Below are positions 55,856-63,985 of a stretch of DNA of 64,000 nt, piece by piece. The translations under genes were made by a program, and so were the position numbers. The notes below the pieces were generated by a model. That model saw only the letters and a list, made by a program, of their open reading frames with translations, did not search any database and was not told where the DNA came from. The DNA is from Proteus terrae subsp. cibarius (GTDB lineage Bacteria > Pseudomonadota > Gammaproteobacteria > Enterobacterales > Enterobacteriaceae), in NCBI RefSeq assembly GCF_011045835.1, contig NZ_CP047349.1, positions 248,001 to 312,000 on the forward strand, given 5' to 3'. Positions within the stretch are counted from its first letter, which is position 1; every line of letters begins with the position of its first letter.

Positions 55856-56355
55856 TACGTGTTGAAATTCCCGTTGATATTCCTGCAATTGATAACCTTT
55901 TACGCCAAGCGTTTCCGACAGGTAGTGAAGCTGATTTAGTCGGACATTTACGTGAAGAAGGGTTATTAACATTAGGCATGGTAGCAATTAGCGATGAAGG
56001 CCAATTGATTGGCTATATCGGTTTTACACCTGTTGATATTGACGGAAAAGATTGCCAGTGGGTAGGACTTGCACCACTTGCTGTTGCACCTGATTTCCAA
56101 AACCAAGGTATTGGACGTCAACTGATTAATGAAGGGCTAGATAGCCTAAATGAATTTGGTTACGGTGCAGTTGTTGTGTTGGGGGAGCCTGAGTATTATC
56201 AAAAATCCGGTTTTATCCCAGCTAAGTCACAGGGCTTACATTGCAAATGGCCTGATACAGAAGAGGCTTTTCAGCTTTATGCGTTAGAAAATGGCAATGT
56301 TGATGACATCCATGGCTTAGTTAACTATTCACCATTGTTTGACCAATTTAGCTAA
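55849..56355 (+). CDS. yhbS: YhbS, GNAT-family N-acetyltransferase
   Basis: 168 residues with the GNAT acetyl-CoA-binding signature PDFQNQGIGRQLI (about 83-95). It matches E. coli YhbS; the substrate is not established. It overlaps ubiT and converges with yhbQ with only two bases between their stops. Confidence 0.92.
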   Translation: MLIRVEIPVDIPAIDNLLRQAFPTGSEADLVGHLREEGLLTLGMVAISDEGQLIGYIGFTPVDIDGKDCQWVGLAPLAVAPDFQNQGIGRQLINEGLDSLNEFGYGAVVVLGEPEYYQKSGFIPAKSQGLHCKWPDTEEAFQLYALENGNVDDIHGLVNYSPLFDQFS

Positions 56356-56357
56356 AT

Positions 56358-56651
56358 TTATTTATCCTGTATTAAATACAGTGCAATGTCTGAAGGCTGG
56401 TCAATGATCAGCTTTTCTTTTTGTGTCTTTTTTAGCTGCTTTAATTGGTATTCAAGTTGAGAAGCTCGTTGCCTATTCCCTACCTGACAATAAAATTCCA
56501 GTAATAAAGGGCCTTTACCTTTTAGTGCTTTAGCACCCGTTCCATTCTGATGTTGTTGAAAACGTCTCTCAACATTTGTCGTGATCCCAGTATAAAGAGA
56601 ACCGAGACGATTTCTAACAATATAGAGTGACCACATTGTCTCCGTCATCAT
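56358..56651 (-). CDS. yhbQ: YhbQ, GIY-YIG nuclease-superfamily protein
   Basis: 97 residues of a single GIY-YIG domain (SLYIVRN...[19 protein letters not shown]), with the second tyrosine replaced in a GIY-YIG variant and the arginine retained. It is UPF0213-type, possibly a DNA-repair nuclease. The ATG at 56651 has AAGGA upstream. The 56652-56935 interval holds no gene I can support. Confidence 0.93.
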   Translation of the reverse strand: MMTETMWSLYIVRNRLGSLYTGITTNVERRFQQHQNGTGAKALKGKGPLLLEFYCQVGNRQRASQLEYQLKQLKKTQKEKLIIDQPSDIALYLIQDK

Positions 56652-56935
56652 TTTTTCCTTTTCGTGCTATTTTCTCTTTTGATAAATAATATTTCTTAAT
56701 TTTTCAAGTGAGTAATTTATCGTTTTACAAAAATAAAATCTATTAGATATATCAATATGTTGTGAAATATTTGTGACAGTAATTTCTATCATTTAAAAAA
56801 TAACATTCAATTTTTTTGAAAATGAACAGCAATTATTGCTAATTTTAAAGTTAAACTAAAGCGCATAATATGATCCACATCACAGAGAGACACTCCGCGA
56901 TACCTAGCAAAATTAGAATTTATTTGGAGTTTATT

Positions 56936-57187
56936 ATGAAAAAATCTACATTAATCGCTGCTACATTAGCTTTAAGTGCTATTTCATTCGGTTCAATCGC
57001 ATCTGATAGCGTATCAAAAAGTCCTTCGGTGAATGGTGAGTATATCACAATCACTGGTAGCGATACTTTAGATGGTTTAACAACTAAGATTGCCCAAATT
57101 GCAAAAGATGAAGGTGCAAAAGGCTTTAAAGTTGTTGGCGCTACAGGTGATGATTACCTCACTGTAAATGCTGAAATTTATCGTTAA
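56936..57187 (+). CDS. BhsA/McbA/YdgH-like periplasmic stress protein (DUF1471)
   Basis: 83 residues from the ATG at 56936 with GGAG upstream. A signal peptide (MKKSTLIAATLALSAISFGSIAS) is followed by a DUF1471 domain with KIAQIAKDEGAKGFKVVGATGDDYLTVNAEIYR. Family members are induced by envelope, oxidative or biofilm-related stress; the exact orthologue cannot be told. Confidence 0.88.
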   Translation: MKKSTLIAATLALSAISFGSIASDSVSKSPSVNGEYITITGSDTLDGLTTKIAQIAKDEGAKGFKVVGATGDDYLTVNAEIYR

Positions 57188-57233
57188 TTTTAACTATTCC
57201 CGATAAATAACCTGTAATAAGAGACACGCGGTA

Positions 57234-57282
57234 AGACGCTCGTTTTGGTGATATAATTATCAACTAAACAGCGTCTCTTTTT
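57234..57282 (+). terminator. Terminator after the DUF1471 gene
   Basis: AGACGCT (57234-57240) pairs with AGCGTCT (57270-57276), GTTT with AAAC, and an inner TGATA/TATCA stem tops it; a T-run follows. Confidence 0.7.
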
Positions 57283-57301
57283 GTATCTATACAGGTATAT
57301 T

Positions 57302-57742
57302 ATGTTTTCTCTAGATTCGATCAAAATAATTAAACAATATATACGTGGCAACCATGTATTTACCTTATGTACAACAAGTTCATTGGGTGATGTTTGGTGT
57401 GCTAATTGTTTTTATTGGTTTGATGAAAGTCAGATGAAGCTTATTTTTCTTTCTGAAAAGAAAACACGTCATGCTCAAATGATGCAGGAAAATTTATTAG
57501 TTGCCGGAAGTATCAGTACACAAGAAATTGCTGTATCAGATTTACAGGGTATTCAATTCACGGGGTCTGTTTCTTTACTGACTGGTAAGGATGACATCAA
57601 CGCAAGAAAACATTATTGTTTACGTTTTCCTGTCGCATTAGCCGCCATCCATGTGCCTTTATGGGAGCTACAATTGCAAGAAGTTAAGATGGTGAATAAT
57701 CAATTAGGTTTTGGTACTAAGCTCTATTGGCAACGTGATTAA
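57302..57742 (+). CDS. yhbP: YhbP (UPF0306), flavin-binding split-barrel fold
   Basis: 146 residues from the ATG at 57302. It matches E. coli YhbP over most of its length (for example EKKTRHAQM and GFGTKLYWQRD), with the pyridoxamine-oxidase-like fold. No function has been shown. It converges with the lipoprotein gene at 57766. Confidence 0.9.
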   Translation: MFSLDSIKIIKQYIRGNHVFTLCTTSSLGDVWCANCFYWFDESQMKLIFLSEKKTRHAQMMQENLLVAGSISTQEIAVSDLQGIQFTGSVSLLTGKDDINARKHYCLRFPVALAAIHVPLWELQLQEVKMVNNQLGFGTKLYWQRD

Positions 57743-57765
57743 ACTTATTTTTTCTTAACTTTTAA

Positions 57766-58128
57766 CTATTCCCAAAAATAATGATTTTTTTGTTCCCATC
57801 CTTTTAAAGACATACAAGAGGTGTAGAAGGTTTTTCTGTCTTCTTGGTTAATGTCTTCAACATAGCTTTCAGTCATTGGTACACGTTCAGTGTAGGTTTT
57901 TTTATCACCGCAGTGGTCTTTATCATCTTTACGACACGTTTTTTGTACATCACGATAAACAGTACGTTGTAGCACTTCTTTGCGAATAGGATAGCGAGTA
58001 TTCGCATCAAGTTCACAAAGCATTTTCGCTTCTTGTAATGTGTAATCTGATGCACCTTTAGGTTCCCAAGTACTGCTACAACCAGAAAGTAAGATTATTG
58101 AAAATAAAGGGAAAAGTGCGAATTTCAT
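57766..58128 (-). CDS. Orphan small lipoprotein with four extra cysteines
   Basis: 120 residues from the ATG at 58128; the frame is open 20 codons upstream but that would place a second hydrophobic stretch before the signal. The lipobox LLSGC gives acylated C17. The mature part has C38, C65, C73 and C105, a basic-acidic core (RTVYRDVQKTCRKDDKDHCGDKKTYTERVP) and a conserved-looking FYTSCMSLKGW end. I do not recognise the family. The four cysteines suggest two disulfides in the periplasm. Confidence 0.75.
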   Translation of the reverse strand: MKFALFPLFSIILLSGCSSTWEPKGASDYTLQEAKMLCELDANTRYPIRKEVLQRTVYRDVQKTCRKDDKDHCGDKKTYTERVPMTESYVEDINQEDRKTFYTSCMSLKGWEQKNHYFWE

Positions 58129-58254
58129 ATCAAATATCATCATAAAAAGAATAATTAAGAGCGTTAATAATAAAACAAAACTAATCACTTTGACTATCTT
58201 TTTTGAAAATGATTCGCATTTGATAACGGAGGTGATTAAATAAGAATGATGAAA

Positions 58255-58284
58255 GAAAAAAGCCCATTATAAAAATGGGCTTTT
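58255..58284 (-). terminator. Terminator of the nrdDG operon
   Basis: AAAAGCCCATT (58257-58267) pairs with AATGGGCTTTT (58274-58284); on the minus strand it ends in a T-run. It lies directly after the last small gene and so bounds the four-gene operon. Confidence 0.85.
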
Positions 58285-58289
58285 AGGTA

Positions 58290-58499
58290 TTATTCAAATG
58301 ATGAAAGATTTTTTTCTATCTCAGCATCTATTTCAGTATGTTGGAGATGTTTAGCACCGAGTTTCTTTTTTAATTCAGCACCTAGCTTCACGAGTTGTTC
58401 TCGATTTGCTTTAGATTGCTTTTTACCCCATTTTTTTAAATGGTAGTTTAGTTCATGATCTTCAGAAAAGCTTACATATTTATTATCACTTAAAGGCAT
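58290..58499 (-). CDS. Small protein B of the nrdDG operon, paralogue of the one at 58998-59204
   Basis: 69 residues, with GGAGGATGT directly before the ATG. The core EDHELNYHLKKWGKKQSKANREQLVKLG parallels EQNHELNYWLEKNGFKESKENRAKLKAI of its paralogue, and both have a QH(L)TH/QHTEIDxE segment near the end. Very lysine- and glutamate-rich and helical. It distantly recalls DUF3606-type small proteins but I cannot confirm that. Fourth gene of the operon. Function unknown. Confidence 0.8.
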   Translation of the reverse strand: MPLSDNKYVSFSEDHELNYHLKKWGKKQSKANREQLVKLGAELKKKLGAKHLQHTEIDAEIEKNLSSFE

Positions 58500-58525
58500 A
58501 CATCCTCCAGTTAATTCAATGTGTA

Positions 58526-58990
58526 TTACTTCAATTTATGGATCACCTGATTACTACTACCACGCCACAGTAATGCGGGATCATAAAGTTCTTGTACGAA
58601 CTTCCCATCAATCAGTACGTTAATAAAGTTAACGACTTCTTGCTGCTCTGGGGTTAAGTCAGCCAGTAAGTAGCCAGTCCAAACCCAAATATCTTTCTCA
58701 GGGCATTCCGTTTTAACGCGTTTTACCAATTTTAATATAGCAGAAAGATTTTGAGGGTGTAGCGGATCGCCACCTGAAAGTGATAATCCTTGTCGTTTAA
58801 TACGGTCGTCTTGGAGATCAGCAATGATCTGATCTTCCACTTCTTGTGTAAACGGCTTGCCTGAAGTTAATGACCAGGTTGATTTGTTATAGCATCCTCG
58901 GCATTGGTGTATGCACCCTGCAACAAACAGGGTGCAACGAGTACCGGGGCCATTTACCACATCAACAGGGTAATATTGATGGTAATTCAC
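58526..58990 (-). CDS. nrdG: Anaerobic RNR-activating protein NrdG (radical SAM)
   Basis: 154 residues, as in E. coli, with a GTG start at 58990. The radical-SAM cluster motif is C26-x3-C30-x2-C33 (CIHQCRGC), and GGDPLHPQN follows. It generates the glycyl radical on NrdD with SAM. It lies between the two small paralogous genes rather than directly after nrdD. Confidence 0.96.
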   Translation of the reverse strand: MNYHQYYPVDVVNGPGTRCTLFVAGCIHQCRGCYNKSTWSLTSGKPFTQEVEDQIIADLQDDRIKRQGLSLSGGDPLHPQNLSAILKLVKRVKTECPEKDIWVWTGYLLADLTPEQQEVVNFINVLIDGKFVQELYDPALLWRGSSNQVIHKLK

Positions 58991-58997
58991 AATATGA

Positions 58998-59204
58998 TTA
59001 CTTTATTGTTTTGTAATAGTCATTAAGCTCATCATGGGTTAGATGTTGAGATGATTCTTTGCCATGAAAGGTTTTAGCATTATCAATAATAGCTTTAAGT
59101 TTCGCTCTATTTTCTTTAGATTCCTTAAAACCATTCTTTTCTAGCCAATAATTTAATTCGTGGTTTTGCTCTTTAGAAATATGAGTACCTATTGGATGAG
59201 ACAT
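58998..59204 (-). CDS. Small protein A of the nrdDG operon, between nrdD and nrdG
   Basis: 68 residues with a strong AGGAGG before the ATG. It starts 12 bases after nrdD and ends 7 bases before nrdG, so it is translated from the same message. The sequence is highly charged and helical (NHELNYWLEKNGFKESKENRAKLKAIIDNAKTFHGKES) and parallels the small protein after nrdG. E. coli has no gene here. Function unknown; a partner of the reductase or its activase is one possibility. Confidence 0.82.
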   Translation of the reverse strand: MSHPIGTHISKEQNHELNYWLEKNGFKESKENRAKLKAIIDNAKTFHGKESSQHLTHDELNDYYKTIK

Positions 59205-59216
59205 AAATCCTCCTAA

Positions 59217-61355
59217 TTAACCTAACTGACCATTTGCCAGATGTTTTACACGACGTTTAACTTCTTCTTGTTTACCCGCATTAAATGGACGTGAATCTGG
59301 GCTACCTAAATATCCACATACACGGCGAATAACGGAAACTCTCGCTGGATTGTGATTACCACAACGTGGGCAAGTAAAGCCTTTGCTAGTACAAGAGAAT
59401 TCACCGGTATAACCACAGTCATAACATTCATCAATAGGTGTGTTTGTGCCGTAGTAAGGAACACGGGTATAGCTGTAATCCCACACATCCTCTAACGCTT
59501 TAAGGTTATGCTGTAAGTTTGGATATTCGCCGTAACAAATGAAACCGCCATTGGCTAATGGAGGATAAGGCGCTTCAAAATCCAGTTTGTCGTATGGATT
59601 TACTTTCTTCTCAACATCTAAGTGGAAGCTATTGGTGTAATAACCTTTATCCGTTACACCCGGTAAAATACCGAATTCAGCTGCATCTAAGCGACAGAAA
59701 CGATCACATAAGTTTTCACTTGGTGTGCTGTAAAGGCTAAAACCATAGCCAGTTTCTGCTTTCCACTGATCTGTTGCTTCACGCAGACGATTAATAATTG
59801 CGACAGCTTTTTCCCTTAAGGTCTCATCATCAAAAACGTGTTTTTGGGTACCAAACAGTGCATTAATGGTTTCATGAACACCGATATAACCTAATGAGAT
59901 TGATGCTCTGCCATGTTTAAAGATTTCAGCTACATTATCATCTGCTTTTAAGCGAACACCACAAGCACCTTCCATATAAAGGATTGGGGCAACACGTGCT
60001 TTGACGTTTTCTAAACGAGCAATACGTGTCATCAGTGCTTTTTTCGCTAATTCGAGACGATCATCAAGTAGCGACCAGAATGTCGCTTCATCACCTTGAG
60101 CTTCAATAGCAATACGTGGCAAGTTCAGGCTGATAACACCGAGGTTATTACGACCTTCATGGATCATCTCACCATTTTCCTCGTAAACACCTAAGAAGCT
60201 ACGACAACCCATTGGCGTTTTAAATGAACCTGTTACTTTAACGACTTGATCGTAATTTAAGATATCGGGATACATGCGTTTACTTGCACATTCAAGTGCA
60301 AGTTGTTTGATATCGTAGTTAGGATCACCAAATTTATGGTTTAAACCATCTTTAATGGCAAAAACGAGTTTAGGGAAAACAGCTGTTTTACGGTTTTTGC
60401 CTAAACCAGCCATACGATTTTCAAGAATAGATCGTTGAATTAAACGCGCTTCTTTTGACGTACCAAGGCCAAAACCAAAAGTGACAAATGGTGTTTGCCC
60501 ATTAGCTGTATGCAGTGTATTAACTTCATACTCTAAAGATTGGAATGCGTCATAACACTCTTTTTCAGTGCGCGCATTTGCATAGGCTTCTTTATCAGCA
60601 ATTTGCCACTCTTGCGCTACTTTATAGTGTTTGTCATAACTTGATTTTACAAACGGCGCTAATACTTCATCGATACGATTTATCGTTGTACCGCCATAAA
60701 TATGGCTTGCCACTTGTGCGATAATTTGTGCAGTTACTGCTGTTGCTGTTGAAATAGATTTAGGGGGTTCTATTTCCGCATTTCCCATTTTAAAGCCATT
60801 GTTTAACATGCCTTTAAGGTCAATTAGCATACAGTTAAACATAGGGAAAAACGGTGAATAATCGAGATCATGATAATGAATTTCACCACGCTCATGAGCG
60901 AGTACCACATCTCTTGGCAGGATATGCAATTTTGCGTAATGTTTAGCCACAATACCCGCAAGTAAATCACGCTGGGTAGGGATAACCTTACTGTCTTTAT
61001 TCGCATTTTCATGAAGAATAGAGACATCACTTTGTTCGATAAGACCTCGAATTTCCTGAGTTAGTCTTCCACGTTGCTCACGAGCAACATCTCGGTCATG
61101 ACGGTATTCAATATAGGCTCTGGCGACATCTTTATGTTCACCAGCCATCAGCTGATTTTCTACGGCGTCTTGGATCTCACGGATATCGACATTCGAACGT
61201 CCTGCGAGAGATTGTGAAACAGATTCAGCGACGGATACGCAATAATCATCATCAGTGATCTCACAAGCTACGGCCGCTCTTTTGATAGCATCGCTGATGC
61301 GGGTTTGGTCAAAAGAGACTTTACATCCGTCTCGTTTTATCACTATGGTTTTCAC
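59217..61355 (-). CDS. nrdD: Anaerobic ribonucleoside-triphosphate reductase NrdD
   Basis: 712 residues with a GTG start at 61355 and AAGGAG seven bases upstream. An N-terminal ATP-cone (about 3-95) controls activity. The C-terminal zinc site C644, C647, C662 and C665 and the glycyl-radical residue G681 (RRVCGYLGSPDSRPFN) match the E. coli enzyme in position. It reduces NTPs to dNTPs without oxygen, using formate. First of four genes; upstream lie NrdR, FNR and DnaA-type sites. Confidence 0.97.
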   Translation of the reverse strand: MKTIVIKRDGCKVSFDQTRISDAIKRAAVACEITDDDYCVSVAESVSQSLAGRSNVDIREIQDAVENQLMAGEHKDVARAYIEYRHDRDVAREQRGRLTQEIRGLIEQSDVSILHENANKDSKVIPTQRDLLAGIVAKHYAKLHILPRDVVLAHERGEIHYHDLDYSPFFPMFNCMLIDLKGMLNNGFKMGNAEIEPPKSISTATAVTAQIIAQVASHIYGGTTINRIDEVLAPFVKSSYDKHYKVAQEWQIADKEAYANARTEKECYDAFQSLEYEVNTLHTANGQTPFVTFGFGLGTSKEARLIQRSILENRMAGLGKNRKTAVFPKLVFAIKDGLNHKFGDPNYDIKQLALECASKRMYPDILNYDQVVKVTGSFKTPMGCRSFLGVYEENGEMIHEGRNNLGVISLNLPRIAIEAQGDEATFWSLLDDRLELAKKALMTRIARLENVKARVAPILYMEGACGVRLKADDNVAEIFKHGRASISLGYIGVHETINALFGTQKHVFDDETLREKAVAIINRLREATDQWKAETGYGFSLYSTPSENLCDRFCRLDAAEFGILPGVTDKGYYTNSFHLDVEKKVNPYDKLDFEAPYPPLANGGFICYGEYPNLQHNLKALEDVWDYSYTRVPYYGTNTPIDECYDCGYTGEFSCTSKGFTCPRCGNHNPARVSVIRRVCGYLGSPDSRPFNAGKQEEVKRRVKHLANGQLG

Positions 61356-61374
61356 AATCTTGCTCCTTAACTAT

Positions 61375-61450
61375 TTATCCACAGGCTCAAATCCCATAAA
61401 AACAGGTGATGGCACAGCATTCAGGCTTATTGTGGATAAGATGTGTATAA
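61375..61450. promoter_or_regulatory. Three consensus DnaA boxes upstream of nrdD
   Basis: TTATCCACA at 61375-61383, its reverse complement TGTGGATAA at 61431-61439, and TGTGTATAA (reverse TTATACACA) at 61442-61450 all fit TTwTnCACA. The first is only 20 bases before the nrdD start; the last two lie two bases apart and abut the NrdR boxes. Confidence 0.6.
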
Positions 61451-61498
61451 TTACTATATGTTGTAGGTCGATATGTATTAAAGCACAATATATAGTAA
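61451..61498. promoter_or_regulatory. Pair of NrdR boxes
   Basis: TTACTATATGTTGTAG (61451-61466) and GCACAATATATAGTAA (61483-61498) fit the NrdR pattern acaCwATATwGtgt-like core, and their centres are 32 bases (three helical turns) apart, the usual NrdR spacing. NrdR represses ribonucleotide reductase genes when dATP is plentiful. Confidence 0.85.
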
Positions 61499-61525
61499 TT
61501 GAAAGGAAAATAATCTTCATTAAAA

Positions 61526-61539
61526 CTGATCTACATCAA
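61526..61539. promoter_or_regulatory. FNR box upstream of nrdD
   Basis: CTGATCTACATCAA matches TTGATnnnnATCAA at nine of ten positions. A minus-strand TACTAT at 61497-61492 could be the -10 element, putting this site roughly where a class II FNR activator binds. nrdDG is FNR-activated in E. coli. No gene is seen in 61356-61638. Confidence 0.75.
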
Positions 61540-61638
61540 GGTATTTTTGCTACATCAGGCCTCAAGAGGGATTGGTAGAATTGTAAATATGTGCCAAAAA
61601 CAGAAGTGATAAATTATTCATCGAAAAGTGAGAACATA

Positions 61639-61677
61639 AAAAAAGCAAAGTGCTCATAAAGAGACCTTTGCTTTTTT
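61639..61677 (-). terminator. ridA terminator
   Basis: A perfect 12-bp stem AAAAAAGCAAAG (61639-61650) / CTTTGCTTTTTT (61666-61677) ends in a T-run on the minus strand. Confidence 0.88.
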
Positions 61678-61699
61678 ATGGCTTGCTATTGAGACGAAA

Positions 61700-62086
61700 T
61701 TAACGGATAGCGATAACTTCGATTTCTACTTTTGCATCTTTTGGTAAACGTGCAACTTCAACACAAGAGCGAGCAGGGAATGCAGCGTTATGCTCTTTGA
61801 AGAATGCTTCATAAGCAGCATTGATCGTACCGAAATCATTTAAATCTTTTACGAAAACAGTGGTTTTGATGATATTAGCAACAGTTAAACCCGCTTTTTC
61901 AATGATTGCTTTTACGTTTTCTAAAGATTGACGAGCTTGTTCTGCTGCATTATCAGAAACAAATTCACCCGTTGCAGGATCAACAGGTAATTGACCTGAA
62001 GTGATCACTAAATTACCTAAATCAACGCCTTGTACATAAGGGCCAATTGCTGCAGGGGCTTTATCGGTATTAATTTCGTAAGACAT
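61700..62086 (-). CDS. ridA: Reactive intermediate/imine deaminase RidA
   Basis: 128 residues of the YjgF/RidA family. The signature FPARSCVEVARLPKDAKVEIEVIA includes the catalytic arginine R106 (R105 in E. coli). It hydrolyses reactive enamines/imines such as 2-aminoacrylate. It lies after pyrBI, as in E. coli, but behind its own upstream region. Confidence 0.96.
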   Translation of the reverse strand: MSYEINTDKAPAAIGPYVQGVDLGNLVITSGQLPVDPATGEFVSDNAAEQARQSLENVKAIIEKAGLTVANIIKTTVFVKDLNDFGTINAAYEAFFKEHNAAFPARSCVEVARLPKDAKVEIEVIAIR

Positions 62087-62366
62087 GTAGAACTCCTGTT
62101 TTTATAAGATTAAGGCTAACGCTTGATTAGCACGGCGCTATTATAGCCAGTGCTGTAGGTTAGCAATATGACAGATATCAGGCTTTATCATAAAGTCTGT
62201 AAGTATAAAAAGAAAATAATCGTAGCGTTCTTTTCTATTTTTTGATGGTTTTTAATCCATGAAAATGGCTAATTTATAGCAAATTTTTTATAAAAAAGAT
62301 GATGGGTTTTTGTCTTGTATAGAGAGAGGATATTATGTGTATTGAGAGGAAATTATTCTATTCTTA
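62087..62366. other. pyrI-ridA spacer
   Basis: AT-rich with no gene I can support. It should carry the ridA promoter, as a terminator closes pyrBI just to the right. Confidence 0.5.
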
Positions 62367-62402
62367 TTAAAAAACTATCTGCCCTTGCGAGCAGATAGTT
62401 AA
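62367..62402 (-). terminator. pyrBI terminator
   Basis: AACTATCTGC (62373-62382) pairs with GCAGATAGTT (62391-62400); the minus strand ends in six T residues. Confidence 0.88.
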
Positions 62403-62407
62403 AAGAA

Positions 62408-62866
62408 TTAACGAATAACTGCGTGGCGTTCGAACTCTTTTTCACAGTACTTGCAGGTTAATACAACATCTGAGGCCAGTTTTTTGACACGGAAACTACT
62501 TTGTACTGGCTCATTATGGCTAATACAGTTGCTATTAGGACAAGGCACCACATCTTCAAGCAATTCCGGCAAGCTTAATGCCATCTTATTAACGACTTGA
62601 TAATCATCGATGATATTTACAGTTGCTTGAGGCGCATACATCGCTAAACGGTTTGCTTGCTCAGAGGTTAAAAAGACATTTTCGATTTTAATTAAGTCTT
62701 TTTTACCTAAATTTTCTGAAGGTAAATTAAAACCTACGGTTATTCTTTCATCAGTTTCTGTTAGGCGGAACAGTGAAAGAATTTTAAAGCCCACCTGCGC
62801 TGGAATATGATCAATAACAGTCCCACGTTTGATAGCTTCAACTTTTAGTTTGTGATCATGTGTCAT
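62408..62866 (-). CDS. pyrI: Aspartate carbamoyltransferase regulatory chain
   Basis: 152 residues. The N-terminal nucleotide-binding domain (1-100) is followed by the zinc domain with C109, C114, C138 and C141, the same positions as E. coli. It gives ATP/CTP allostery to the PyrB trimer. It starts 13 bases after pyrB. Confidence 0.97.
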   Translation of the reverse strand: MTHDHKLKVEAIKRGTVIDHIPAQVGFKILSLFRLTETDERITVGFNLPSENLGKKDLIKIENVFLTSEQANRLAMYAPQATVNIIDDYQVVNKMALSLPELLEDVVPCPNSNCISHNEPVQSSFRVKKLASDVVLTCKYCEKEFERHAVIR

Positions 62867-62879
62867 GGTGTGCTCCTTA

Positions 62880-63815
62880 TTAAAGAACTAAGTTTTTATT
62901 CAGGACTAAGGCAAGTAATGCCTGACGTGCGTAGATACCGTTGCCTGCTTGTTGGAAATAGTAAGCGTAAGGTGTTTTATCTACATCTGTCGTGATTTCA
63001 TCGATACGTGGCAATGGATGTAGGATTTTGAGGTTATCTTTCACATTCACTAAATCAGCGCTAGTTAAAACAAATTGAGCTTTAACATTTGCGTATTCAG
63101 ATGGGTCTAAACGCTCTTTTTGTACGCGAGTCATATACAGAATATCTAGCTCTGGCATCACTTCATCTACTGTTTCATGCTGGCTGTATTCAACACCATT
63201 TTCTTCCAGCAAGTGAAGAATATGCTCTGGCATGGCGAGCACTTTAGGGGCAATAAAATAGAGATGATTACCTTTAAATTTCGCCAATGCTTGTGCCAGT
63301 GAATGCACTGTTCTGCCATATTTTAAGTCACCGACCATCGCGATATTGAGATTATCTAAACGGCCTTGCGTCTCTTGGATGGTAAACAAGTCCAGTAAAG
63401 TCTGAGTTGGATGCTGATTTGCACCATCACCTGCATTGAGTACTGGAATATCGCCAGCAAACTCAGAGGCTAAACGCGCTGCACCTTCTTGAGGATGGCG
63501 AATAACAATGGCATCAGCATAAGTACGAAGAACCGAAATGGTATCCGCTAATGTTTCACCTTTTTTACCCAGTGAAGTGTTGCTTCCATCAGAAAAACCG
63601 ACAACTGATGCACCTAGGCGGTGAATAGCTGTCTCAAATGATAAGCGAGTACGTGTTGATGCTTCAAAAAAACAGCTCGCAATCACTTTGTCTTTCAACA
63701 ATTCGTTATTAGGTTGCTGTTTGAGTTTATTAGCAACGTGAAGAACAGACTCCAAATCTTCCCTGTCCAGATCATTGATGGAGATAATATGCTTTTGGTA
63801 GAGCGGATTAGTCAT
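62880..63815 (-). CDS. pyrB: Aspartate carbamoyltransferase catalytic chain
   Basis: 311 residues. The carbamoyl-phosphate loop STRTR (53-57) and later HPTQTLLDL and LHPLPR motifs are intact. It commits carbamoyl phosphate and aspartate to pyrimidine synthesis. Its ATG overlaps the stop of the leader peptide (TAATG), so its translation may be coupled to the leader. Confidence 0.97.
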   Translation of the reverse strand: MTNPLYQKHIISINDLDREDLESVLHVANKLKQQPNNELLKDKVIASCFFEASTRTRLSFETAIHRLGASVVGFSDGSNTSLGKKGETLADTISVLRTYADAIVIRHPQEGAARLASEFAGDIPVLNAGDGANQHPTQTLLDLFTIQETQGRLDNLNIAMVGDLKYGRTVHSLAQALAKFKGNHLYFIAPKVLAMPEHILHLLEENGVEYSQHETVDEVMPELDILYMTRVQKERLDPSEYANVKAQFVLTSADLVNVKDNLKILHPLPRIDEITTDVDKTPYAYYFQQAGNGIYARQALLALVLNKNLVL

Positions 63816-63985
63816 TAGAGTTCTCCTTTAGCGATGAATTGTGCGATAGATGGTTTTTTATAGGCCAAAAAAAACCCCTCAATAAGAGGGGTTTTAAAAA
63901 ATTGGGCTACTGGAAAAAAGAGAATGCGCTTGCGACCAGTTAAGGTGCTTGTTTTTGTTACGAATTGGAATAGGCGCTGTTTCAT
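63815..63985 (-). CDS. pyrL: pyrBI operon leader peptide PyrL
   Basis: 56 residues from the ATG at 63985, preceded by AGGAGGAAAG. The frame is rich in Phe and Lys from U-rich and A-rich codons ([22 protein letters not shown]) and runs through the attenuator. In E. coli, coupled translation of pyrL behind an RNA polymerase paused at U tracts (low UTP) prevents termination. Here the frame ends in TAATG at the pyrB start, longer than the 44-residue E. coli leader. Confidence 0.85.
   Translation of the reverse strand: MKQRLFQFVTKTSTLTGRKRILFFPVAQFFKTPLIEGFFLAYKKPSIAQFIAKGEL
63865..63897 (-). terminator. pyrBI attenuator inside pyrL
   Basis: On the minus strand AAAACCCCTC (63895-63886) pairs with GAGGGGTTTT (63880-63871) and runs into eight T residues. 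It lies within the leader frame about 50 bases upstream of pyrB, like the UTP-sensing attenuator of E. coli pyrBI. Confidence 0.88.

Noticed and set aside
61375..61450. Chromosomal or plasmid replication origin because of the DnaA boxes
   Set aside because: Only three boxes, no replication genes or typical oriC neighbours; a regulatory role at nrdD is simpler.
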